64,000 nucleotides of DNA, from positions 372,001 through 436,000 of the forward strand of contig JAJIRX010000708.1 of the NCBI GenBank assembly GCA_023853785.1, in the 5' to 3' direction. This document shows, piece by piece, positions 1 through 10,415 of the stretch. The stretch comes from Psilocybe azurescens (taxonomy: Eukaryota; Basidiomycota; Agaricomycetes; Agaricales; Agrocybaceae). Both the position numbers and the translations under genes were made by a program. The notes below the pieces were generated by a model, which was not told the DNA's origin, did no database searches, and worked only from the letters and a program-made list of their open reading frames with translations. Within the stretch, counting starts at the first letter, position 1; each line of letters opens with the position of its first letter.

Positions 1-757
1 ATGTCAAATCCTTGCGAAATGGACTTGCAAAATTTATTGTTCTCTAAGATTCAAAATCCGACCCAAATTCTAAATTGGCAGAGATTTAGCATGCGAGAAA
101 CGAAAATTTTCACAAGTATGTTTTACATCGGTTTTGCACTCTGCGCCGCTAGGAGCGATATACCCGGCTGACCCGCAGTGGTGTATTCCGGGCGTCAATT
201 GAATGTGCGCTGCATTGGGATCTTGCCAGCGCCCCGGTCGGACTCGAGGCAGACTCGTGGGAAATAGTGGGATGCACATAGACAGACTCAGTTCAAATAG
301 CATGCCTGGGTAACATGTTTCGATGCTTCCTGGAGCAACTGACATTTCATTTCATCCAACGCAGAGTTCTCTACCTTATTGGGCATCCGATAACCAAGGA
401 GACAGATCGAATGGACTATTGGAGCATATTTTTCTGAAACCATCATTTGGAAGCTGCAAGATCATTGGTTATCCCACTATAATAGTTAGCGTATGTTCTA
501 CACAGTACCTTTTTACCTGAGCGTACAAGAGATGAAATGGAAATTTTCACTGATCTTTGGTATCTGTATCCCGGTAGCTAATAATAATCGAATTCCAGAA
601 GATGCAGATAATGAGTAGAGGATTATGTTTTACAGTGACTATGCTAGAGACTAGAGTGATGTACAATGAGGATTGGTTCTTGACTTTCAGACAGGCAACG
701 CTATGTAAGCGTATATGCATTATGAGGAGGGGCTAGGTTGAAGTCGGAAAGTCCAGT
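1..757. other. No gene recognised at left edge
   Basis: Nothing convincing is seen. A 91-codon minus-strand open frame at 70-345 contains five cysteines but lacks a signal peptide or any recognised motif, and has no supporting introns. The segment also includes the 3' flank of the calpain gene that ends at 758. Confidence 0.4.
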
Positions 758-3489
758 CTATGAAGTGTCAGAATCGGCTTTGAGCCTTCCTACAACCACA
801 GTAGGGGCGTCCTTATGTGTATATACGCGTAGTCCAACACACACAGTGTTAGGGCTATCATGATCAACAGCCACTTTGCCTTTAGGAACATCTGTAGAAT
901 TGTCCGCCGGAGCATCTCCATATGTTAACGATTTAAACCTGAGACCTGAACCATGATATCGGGAGCGCGCTTTGTCGGGTACGTTCGGGAACTCTGGAGT
1001 TATGTTTGGCCCTGCAGGAGTCGCTGTACCACTTGAGCTCGAAATAACCGGATCGACGGTTTTCGGAGGAAGTTCAATGGACGTTGGTTTTTCAGGAGTG
1101 GGTTCGGCCTTCGCTGTCACCTTCTTCCCAACGACGACAGTCTCAACTTTGGTTGTAGTAGTTGTGGTTGTAGTTGTAACAGTGCCATCGTCAGCGACTT
1201 CCTCGACCGTCTTGGTGACAACTTCATTTTCTGCCTTTTTCTTCTTCTCGTATTCCTCCAAATCGCGTTGAATAAGGGATTCCAATGAGGTGGGAAGGTA
1301 TCTGGCTTGTTTACTGTGAAGGACAGATTAGAAACATCGTTGAAGAAGTGTATGAAAAGATACTGACTCTGCCTCAAAATCTGTAAGTAGGAATCAGCGA
1401 CATTTATTTTCAATGATCAGAAGAAAGAGACGCACTGGAAGCAATTGATTTGCTCTTCGCCCGCTGCATCATAATGCGTGACATTTTCCGTAGCAACCAT
1501 TCATCAACGAATTTTTTGTCCTGAAGACTCGATTAGTTTAGGGTTATTCATGAAGAGCGAGAATTTGCAAACATCGTCGTCGTTTTTATCTAATGACCGA
1601 TCCAAACGAACATAGACGTTATAGTCTCCCGCTTCCAGTTCGATTTCGAGATGTACATTGCGCAAATAGAAGTCTGAATGGGCTGATTCTGCAAGAGGTT
1701 CTTTGTCGCCCTGCTTAACAAGAACAAAGTCCATCGTCCAAGACGCTTTCCCAGACACATCACGATAGTACCGACTGTCCAGTTGAGAAAGCACTATGAC
1801 CGCGTTGGAAGGACTTGCAAGAGAAAATGTAACTATGTCAAAGAAGTGAAGATCAAGACGACGTTCTTCCGATATGAGATCGACGTACATGACACATCGC
1901 CGTACGACCACGCCGCTGGCAGAGGTGGTGTTGTGACTTCTAGCCATTGTGAAGTCATCCTCCAATCCGAGTCGAACAGAATCGTTCTGTCGATTTGCGC
2001 AAAGCTATCCAACCAATCTGAGTCTGGACCACTCTCAGTCATTTTGAGGACGCCTACATACTGAGAACACTCACATTCCATAACAAACTGACCATCGTCT
2101 CCAAACTGATGTCCAAGTTGAGGCAAGACTTCCAGCCATTCGTGAGTCCATTCTTTAGAGCCGTCTGACCATCGACCTGTCCATTCCGATTTTCCCCAGG
2201 GGTTGCGAACAACGACGAATCTCTTTCCGTTGCACTCGACTGCCCGCAGTACTGAGTACGCATGGTTTCCCACCAGACCTTGAACTTTAGCGTTGGTCAC
2301 ACCACTTCGGGTACCATCGAGATTATTGAAGGAACATCCGAACAGACGATCCTTGTTTGCCCGACCTAGTTCCTCGTTCCAGAATCGATCAGTATCTAAT
2401 ATATCCTAGGGGATGTCTTGTTCGGATGATGAAAAATAAGAGATAAGTTGTGGTAATACCTTGCTTTGCAAAACAGTTGAAACGCCGCTGTTTCATCGCT
2501 TTTTAAGCACAAGTGTCAGACAACCGTTATGTAACTTACTTACCCAGTCAAATCCTCAATCGCATCACATTCCTGCCCTCCCAGCAGATGCGAATAGTTT
2601 CCATGCAACTTTGCGTAAGCCTTTTCGATAAGAGGGACCCAAGTCTCGCCTGCAGTGCCGGACTTTGCGAAGTACAATGACTTCCCTCCCTTTCTCGCTG
2701 ACTTGTTGTAGGTGTCTTTGTCGTAATGATAAAGTTCCTGTTCGGAACTTTTAAGCTCCTCGTACTTGGGGACACGTGTATAAAGCATGCTATAGAAAAG
2801 TTGAACATGAGACCACCACCCCATCTTTGAATGAATAAGAAGGAAAACGTACTCATCGATGATCACCGTAACCCAAGCATCATCTCTGAAGAAGATAAAG
2901 CCATACACACCGACTTTTTCGTCCCGCTAAAGTTGAAGAACGCAGTGAGACTGATGAGCAAGACCGAAGAGAAAGGACAGCAAAAACGCACAGCGACACA
3001 GAACTTTTCCACCAAGCCTGGAGCCGTAGACACAGTAGCCAGAGCAGACAAGAACCAACAATCTCCCAATGCTCCCTGGATGATATCGTTCGAGTCCGCA
3101 GCTCCTCCTACGAAAAATTGGGGGTTATCAAAAATCTGAGTGACTCTATGTACATCAGCCGGCGGCGTGGATATTGAATCTCCAGTCAATACGAATAGAC
3201 CGTATAAACATCTATTCTGGTCGTTCTCCAAATCAAACTCGATGTCCCTGAAAGCATTCACTATGAGAAGCTGCTAGCAGGCCAGGAATGAAGATTGCGA
3301 GCTGTACCTAAACTTCCGATTCTTTGCGCGACATTCCTTCGCAATGCGCTCAACCTTCGTCCTGCAGTCGTCAATAGCTTTCTCCAATTCCTTCGTGACC
3401 AGCAACCCGGCCTCTTGCTTGACAAAGGATGTCGTCTCAGGTTTGATCTCTGTCGTAGTTTCAATCGTGGTTATGGTGGTTGTCGCCAT
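758..3489 (-). CDS. Calpain-like cysteine protease
   Basis: Intracellular papain-like (C2 family) protease. I can build 11 exons: 3489-3308, 3247-2992, 2926-2853, 2789-2544, 2487-2460 (28 nt), 2405-2075, 2017-1889, 1832-1573, 1520-1436, 1380-1368 (13 nt) and 1313-758. They join in phase to exactly 720 codons (719 aa), which supports the model. The catalytic Cys lies in [12 protein letters not shown], the His in GNHAYSVL and the Asn in RNPWG, so the triad is complete. After the protease core comes a calpain domain-III-like beta region (SQWLEV onward). A lysine-rich stretch and a low-complexity tail with a run of nine Thr follow. A TATA-like box lies about 50 bp upstream. No EF-hands are seen, as usual for fungal calpains. 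The gene is intact, with no frame breaks. Confidence 0.9.
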
Positions 3490-3536
3490 GGGAGAGGGGG
3501 TTAAAGGATGAGAACGTCCCGTTGCGGTTACGTCGA

Positions 3537-3545
3537 GTTTATATA
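3537..3545 (-). promoter_or_regulatory. TATA-like box of calpain gene
   Basis: On the minus strand this reads TATATAAAC, about 50 bp before the calpain ATG at 3489. That is the usual spacing for a fungal core promoter. Confidence 0.45.
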
Positions 3546-3589
3546 GATATGTAAATAGAGCGGAGATGTGGCTGCCGAATTCCGACAAT

Positions 3590-5297
3590 CCGACAAATGA
3601 TCTAGGGAGATCTTGGGCGCTAGAGTCTAAGAATGACTATGCCCCTATCTAGCGGAGTGGAGACGAGATGGGCAGGTTACTCACAGGCTATGCAGATGAT
3701 GATAAGTCCAAGCGCGCCAAGTTATCACATCCACCGCATTCATTCAATTTACACAGGGATGAACCGATGCATATGGATTGTGTGTGTTGGTCGGAAAAAG
3801 CGTCGACGAACATACTGTAAGGCCAAATCTAAAACGGTAGTACCGTGTCATAGATAATTAAGGTCCCAAGCCGCGGTGAAAACGGGGATGACGTACACTT
3901 TCGACTCTTTTAACTGACATACAGCGTGTCAAGGAGCATCAGGTTTTGATTTGATCCCGAAGCCAATGTTAAGCAAAATGCCCAAAACATACCTGATGGG
4001 CGGCGCAACGTGGTAGGGAGATCAAAGGGGACCAACGCGTGTGGAGGAAACGTGTCAGTCAGTGTGCGAGTGCCGTATGTGTGGTTCTACATATGTAGAT
4101 AAAGGGCACTTACAGCATGAGAATACAGACGATGGACACAAACTCACACAGACCGCTTTCACGTTGCACGACTGAAGATGACACATCCACTCCGGTTGCG
4201 TTATTCTAACCGCGTTAGGCGGCTTGATTGCTTGCGGCTATACAACAACTTTACCATTTGATTAGAACACATTATCTTCACTTTTGCGCAACATTGAACC
4301 TTCTTCCATGGTCGTATTGGCGGCATGATCTAATCATCCAAGCAAGAGCAAAGCTGGAGAAATCTTTGAGAAATTTGGCAAATGTTGAGCAAACGGAGCC
4401 CTGATGAGTCCTGGTGCTTGATGATCAATTGAATTCCGACGCAGCCGGTAAGAAGAGTCACCTTGAGTATCTTTCAATCTTCTAAGCGTGTTATGGGTTA
4501 GGTGCGAGCAAGGCCGTTCTTGAATTCGGGACCGAGTCGAGAACTCAACTCACTCTGCGACAAGATATTTCCCAACACGTGATTCATCATACGAGGCTTC
4601 GCGCTGCCGTACCAATTGAACTCCCTCACCGCGCCTCAGACTTGGTCTCAAATCAGCTCCAATATCGTTTATTTGCAGCAGCGGTACCTCAGATTGCTAG
4701 AGGAGATGTCAGCGGACTTCGATGGTTCTGTCAAAGGGACGATGATCTTTTGTTAAGCCAGTTAAGGTAGAACAATAGCATGCTAAAAATAGATTGCACA
4801 CTCGTTGCCAAGAAACGTAAAGGATGCATTGTGTCATGATCAAATGAGGCTGAAGGCCAGAACGTAAGGCATCCAAGGCTCCCTGATAAGTACATATCCG
4901 ACCAGAAACCAGTTATGCGATATGCAAAGTGGCCGTGTAGAATCGGTAGTACATGGGACCATTTCTCGTCATGGGAAGCCGGGAGCACTTGTGACGACTG
5001 AAGTATTCTCGAACAACCCTTTCCGGAAAACACAGCATGCCTATACATTTCAACGATGAAGCATCTTACGTACAGCAGTATAACAATGCTAGTGTATAGA
5101 CTTGAGTAATGTGTGCGTCAGCCTGGTGTCAATCCACCTTGTGTGGAAAACAACAAGGTAGGCAACGTCACTTCGTTGCCATATAGACCTTCTTTTCTAA
5201 TTGCGAGACGCCCACAAGTGAATTCAGCATTTATATAACAGTTTAGCTTCCATAACTTTTCAAATCTCCCCATCATTTCAACCATTTTCACTGCAAC
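3590..5297. other. Intergenic region, no gene recognised
   Basis: About 1.7 kb between divergent genes. Open frames at 4579-4770 and 4731-5048 overlap on opposite strands and show no domain, signal peptide or intron support. The 3' part probably holds the promoter of the kinase-like gene starting at 5298; a weak TATATAA-like string lies at about 5230. Confidence 0.4.
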
Positions 5298-6748
5298 ATG
5301 ACGCAGTTTAAGCCAGCGGCCATCAACTCTAGACTAACCAAAGGGCGCTTAACGCAGGCGGAAATATTCTGGCGCACTCATCAGCCTTGGCTCATTGAGC
5401 AGGGCTATGAGCTTCGTGTACGGTATAGACCAGAATGGATCCCGTCTTGGCTGAAGTCAGATTCTTTACCTGATCGGTTCGAAGATGGACAAATTCTTCC
5501 GGTATGATGCTCATTCCATTAGGTATATGAGATGCACCATTGATCATTCTTCCAGTACGGCCAGATAATTGACGCTGTAAAGATAGCAGGTGGCTCGAGA
5601 GTGGCATTAAAAGAATTAAGAAATCCTCAAACCCGAACGAGAAAGACATACTGCACTATTTTGGGACAGGATTCCTCGCGTCAGATTCTCGCAATCATTG
5701 CGTACCAGTGCTGGACACACTTTATCCACCAAATGATAAAAACTGGGTTATTATTGTCATGCCTCTTCTACGGGACTACGATTCGCCTCGTTTTGATACT
5801 GTGGGTGAAGTCGTAGAGTGCTTTAGGCAGCTATTTGAGGTATGTTGTCGCCATTGTGAGTCTTTTCTGACATGCCTAACGATTTGAATGAATGAATTCC
5901 AGGGATTGCAATTCATGCATCAACATCGTGTTGCACATAGGTACTTGTCTTCTCACAAACACAGCAGCATCAAGCTTACACGCCCTTAGGGATATCTGCG
6001 TTCAGAACCTCATGATTGATGCGCACGATTTATACCCCAAAGGCTATCATTTTGTCAGAAAGAATAAGTCCCTTAATTTTAAAGGGCGTGCGCAGTATCA
6101 TACACGCACACAAAGACCTGCAAAGTACTACATCATTGGCTACGAGCTGGCTCGAAGCTATAAAGCCGATAATAAAGAAAACCTAGAACCGCCGGTCTAT
6201 AACCTAATGAGTCCAGCTTCATGCTTTCGACTGGATTCGGAGGATTCCCCGACCCCTTCGCCACCGACGTATTTTATATTGGCAACATGATCAGATATTA
6301 CTTCTTAGACGTAAGTTTCTATATTGTGGGTATATTGAGAGGATCTCTTATCTTTCGTTTACATTAGGGGCATACATCACCCCTTCGAGCCCGGGCACGA
6401 AGAGGGAAACTCGAATTCATGCGGCCAATGATCAACGCGATGGTTCATGAGGATTACACTAAACGCCCCACCATGACCCAAATTGTCTGCCACTTTGAAG
6501 ATCTTGTGAAGGACCTCAGCGGATTTACACTCAGATCTCGCTTTTCTCGACCACAAGACGGAGTTCTTGCTGCTGTTTTGTATAGCATTCCTCACTGGAT
6601 GAGAAAAATCTCCTATATAGTCCGACGGGTGCCTGCCATTCCTACACCGCAAGCAACAGTACAGAAACAGGATAAAGGAATATATATCGGGCCTGTAAAA
6701 GTCAGTCTACTTCCATCTATAGTACCCAACAAGCCTTCCATGAGGTGA
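5298..6748 (+). pseudogene. Kinase-like gene with two frame breaks
   Basis: Resembles the agaricomycete-expanded protein kinase-like family. The N-terminus has an HQPWL / RYRPEW block. It is followed by an ATP-lysine motif (SRVALK), a catalytic-loop motif (HRD, split by an intron near 5940, then ICVQNLMID), a kinase tail (DYTKRPTM) and a conserved C-terminal RRVPAIP. Three or four short introns are supported. Two breaks interrupt the frame. One is at the AAAA run 5609-5612, the other at CC 6203-6204; adding one base to each run restores the family pattern. The usual DFG is replaced by GYE (IIGYELAR), so even a repaired protein would lack the Mg-binding Asp and may be a pseudokinase. Sequencing under-calls could explain the frame breaks but not the GYE. 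Confidence 0.6.
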
Positions 6749-7403
6749 ATTGAGTCTCTCCTTGAGGGTCCGAGTCGAGCGGGAACTAGAGCAAGGTTAA
6801 TATTTGTGTAGCATACGAAACTAATCACAGTATGAGTAAAATACTAGTTGTACTACCGATCATGTATCATAATGCCCCAAAATGCAGATTTCAGTCTCAC
6901 TGTCGTTTCGGTTTGAACAGAGGTGCTCATTGAGTCTTCAGGCACTACATCCAGCATAGAGATGCTATGCCGAGTTGTCCGGAGATGAAGGCGTAACTGC
7001 CGTGGAAAGAGCTTCTTGAGGCTTGTCTTCGACAGTATGAGATTCCAGTGAAGTTAGAAAGAGTGGCTTTGGAAGCTTTTGGAGAAAGTGGCCAGGGATA
7101 ATATATTGAGCCTATGTGGCACCAGAAACGATACAGAACCCTCGCATTGCACTTCCTTCGATCATTGGCCGGCAGGGCGTCAGCGCTTACCCAGTTACTA
7201 ACCCTTTTGTCTCAAATCCGCCGGAGCGGTACCAGCGCTTTGCTCTCGACTTGCCGATTCTATTGCAATTCATTCCATGAAGGTTCGGTGGCTAATGCAG
7301 AACATAAATATATTCCCCTTCTCAAACGGCAATCGCCCTCAAACAAACTGTGTCCAATCCCTCCAATCGATACACACCACCACTCATCTCATATCTACCA
7401 CAC
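6749..7403. other. Intergenic region
   Basis: Separates the kinase-like gene from the small orphan gene at 7404. No coding signal beyond short overlapping frames. The last 100 bp are pyrimidine-rich and probably form the 5' leader of the next gene. Confidence 0.4.
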
Positions 7404-7886
7404 ATGGCCCGTGGTACTTCGAAAGCCCCGACACCTGGAAGCAAGAAAGCGCCTGCCGTAGAGTCTGCAACAATTGCAATAGCTCGGGCAATCGTTCAAG
7501 TCCATGTTGACAGGCATTCAAATAAAAGTGAAGCAGAAAAACTGGGCCTTCAGGAGACTTTCTTGAACACTCCGGAAATGAAGAAATGCATGGAACAAAT
7601 CAATACGGAGCTCATTCGACTTGTTCGCGATCACGATGAAATTCCGAAGACCACCGTTGCCACTCCCTCTCATCGCGATGGTGCTCCAAACAAGTCGGCG
7701 ATACAGCAGCTCAAGGAAGATGGCAATGCTAGACCTCGGGTCTTTCCTAGGGCTCGCTCGGAACTCTACAAGCGGTGGCTACCGAAGAACAAAGAAGAGG
7801 ATGGAGATGACACGGCTTCTTTGATTGAGAACGGATTACCGGAATGGATAACTGCCTTCACCGGAAGTGGCAGCGACCAAGCTTGA
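7404..7886 (+). CDS. Small orphan protein, 160 aa
   Basis: Single-exon frame. I chose the ATG at 7404 (MARGTSKAP) over an in-frame ATG 18 codons upstream because its context CACACATGG is better and the longer form adds only low-complexity residues. The protein has a basic, Ala/Pro/Lys-rich N-terminus, a middle with predicted helices (EAEKLGLQETF to NTELIRLVRDHDE), and an acidic C-terminal part. No signal peptide, membrane segment or known domain is recognised. Codon use and length suggest a real gene. Confidence 0.5.
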   Translation: MARGTSKAPTPGSKKAPAVESATIAIARAIVQVHVDRHSNKSEAEKLGLQETFLNTPEMKKCMEQINTELIRLVRDHDEIPKTTVATPSHRDGAPNKSAIQQLKEDGNARPRVFPRARSELYKRWLPKNKEEDGDDTASLIENGLPEWITAFTGSGSDQA

Positions 7887-8623
7887 ATGAAATTTTCGAA
7901 GAATTCAAAGGTCAACTGTTGAACATGGACAGAAATTAGTTGTTGCACGAATACACGTTGGGAATGCACTGATATAGCATATATTTTGCACTGCATTAGT
8001 CTTAGTCTATAGTATATTTAATGTTCCTGTCTCTATGTATCTTTAGACATTAACTTCTGAATTCTACTCATGTCTTTAATATGCCGCCCTCCTTTATGAT
8101 ACTGCTAAGTAATTCAGATTTACACCCATGTATCAAAGCCGTCCTGCCTAAATTTGAGTCATCTTGTATATTATTTATAGTACATATCGCCCTTTTCATA
8201 ATTGCCCCGGGGGCCAGTTCAGGTCTATGCTACTTCTGGTCTATGCTACAAAGTTTGGCCAATCGGAAACAATGGAGAACCTTAACAGGGACTCACTGAA
8301 GTTATACCTTCACTCCATTTCTCCATCATTGGAAGGTTTATTTATCCAATAATAACTACCAGCTCTTACACAGAGTAGACTCAGGAAAACTGACGCGTCA
8401 GTAACATATTCTAGTCATGGTCCAGGAGTCAAATGTAGGCGCGTCTTGGTCACGTGACTACTCTCCGCCTAGACAGTATTATACCCTTGCATAAGTTGCA
8501 TTCAGTCTTCGCTTTAAGTTCCAGATTTCCTATTACAAAGTTGCTCCATACTTTTGATTGAATTTTTGGTATATACATGGAAGAATTAATATAAAGTACA
8601 TCCTAAATAAACATAGAAAAAGT
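7887..8623. other. Intergenic region between convergent genes
   Basis: AT-rich 3' flanks of the orphan gene and of the thiolase. No convincing gene. A 72-codon frame at 8081-8299 is hydrophobic but unsupported. Confidence 0.4.
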
Positions 8624-9954
8624 CTACTGCTCGCTCACGAAGATAGCAGCCATGCCCATGCCGGAACCAATGCACATGCTCGTCACGAACAGTTTTCCAC
8701 CAGTCTGCTTGGCGATGCTAAGTCCGGTAGCGACCTGGCGAGCACCAGTGCATCCCAAAGGATGGCCGATGGCGATAGCACCTCCGTTGATGTTCACCTT
8801 CTCGAAAGGAATGCCGAGATGCTGGACGCTGAACACGGCCTGGCTGGCAAAGGCCTCGTTGATTTCGAAGAAGTCGACGTCGGCGAGGGAGATGCCAGCG
8901 ATTTCGAGGACACGGGGAATGGCATAGGCGGGGCCGACACCCATAATGCGTGGGGGCACACCGACGGTGGCGGCGGTGACAAATTTGCCGACGATGGGGA
9001 GGCCTAGACGTTTAGCCACGGAGCGACGGGCAAGGAGGACAGCGGCAGCACCGTCAGACACTTGGGACGCGTTTCCAGCGTGAGTCGACCCGTCTTTCGA
9101 GAAGGCGGGTTTGAGCTTGGACAGACTCTCGGCTGTGACACCATCCCGGATACCGTCGTCTTGATCCACGACGATTTCCGACACCTTCTCGGTCTTGGGG
9201 TCGGTAAACTTGACGGTGATGGGTACGATCTCAGCTTTGAATTTTCCGGCTTTGTTGGCAGCCGCGGCTTTCTGGAATGATTTTGCGGCGAATTCGTCTT
9301 GGGTTTTGCGGGTGATACCATAATCCTTGGCGACGTTCTCAGAGGTGATACCCATGGGCAAGAGACAATCTTCTGCATCCTTGTTCTCAAGAACTTCGTC
9401 CGAAATGTCAGGGGCAGCACCTGCTCCGTATCCATTTGTCATGGACTCGACACCAGCACCTAGATCGATGTCAGGAAATGGCTGTGAACCCGAGAACATT
9501 TCTCTCACGCACCGATACCGATGTCAATCTGTCCTGCGAGAATCTGGTTGGCAATTTGGTTGATAGCGGTTAAACCAGACGAGCACTGCCTGTTGACAGT
9601 GTTGATCGAAGTCTGGACTGGGATACCGGCGTGGAGTGCGGCCATACGAGCAGCAGAAGCGCCACCGCCTGGTGGGAGCACATTGCCAACAGAGATGTCC
9701 TCAATGAGCTTGGGATCGAGGTTGACTTTTGAGTAGGCAGCGCGGAGGACATGAGAGAGAATCAGTTCTGGTTTGGTATCCTTGAATCCGCCTTTCTTGC
9801 CCTGTAAGAAACATACGTCAGGGTCTTCCAATCTTGTCATTTCATTCCCAAAACGCACCTTGGTGACAGCTGAGCGCACAGCTGAGACAATTACAATATC
9901 GTTGTCGTTCTTCTGGAGAAGAGCGGCCTTGTTGGAGGAAGTTTGTGTCGACAT
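8624..9954 (-). CDS. 3-ketoacyl-CoA thiolase (acetyl-CoA acyltransferase)
   Basis: Thiolase of the fatty-acid beta-oxidation type, which cleaves 3-ketoacyl-CoA to acetyl-CoA and a shortened acyl-CoA. Exons 9954-9859, 9801-9513 and 9459-8624 join in phase to 407 codons (406 aa), the usual family length. The nucleophilic Cys is in NRQCSSGLTA. The C-terminal catalytic motifs NEAFASQAVF, GGAIAIGHPLGCTGAR and CIGSGMGMA are all present. The N-terminus shows no clear PTS2 nonapeptide and the protein ends in SEQ, not a PTS1, so the location is uncertain although the sequence is closest to peroxisomal thiolases. A TTATAAAGG-like box lies about 50 bp upstream. Intact. Confidence 0.93.
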
Positions 9955-10415
9955 ATTGAAGAGGTGGATGTGTGTGGAAGAGAAGGGCGCCCCAGCTTCC
10001 TCGCCTTTATAACTTCGGGGATCACAATACCCGACTCATATCACATGTTCATCTGCTGACTGTCTGACCACCATTCTGAGCCTTCATCCAAGCATGCTCG
10101 GTAATAAAGTTAGAACTATAACCGTCAATGAATCCGCGTGAAACAATCTCAAGACTCAGGTAGACTGTTCACTACTTACATACATACACGCAAAGAATAT
10201 ATTGTGAAAAGGGGCAAGAGCGTCCCCGTCATCAAATTTCACATGCTATTTTGAGAACGGTCACTTTAACCTTAACCTGATTACATGACGCGATTTGGGC
10301 TAAACGAGCGACTCGGAGGTAACGAGACAACTGGACGTCGAGGATGACCGTGAAAGGTGCTACATATATTTGCTCAGCAAATGGTATCTACAGCTCTCCG
10401 GGAACAAAGTCTATT
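9955..10415. other. Intergenic region, thiolase promoter side
   Basis: Carries the thiolase 5' leader and promoter (CTTTATAAC at about 10002-10010) and the 3' flank of the ABC-F gene. No gene is seen. Confidence 0.4.

Noticed and set aside
70..345. Small Cys-containing protein at left edge
   Set aside because: No signal peptide and no splice or promoter support; cysteines are not regularly spaced.
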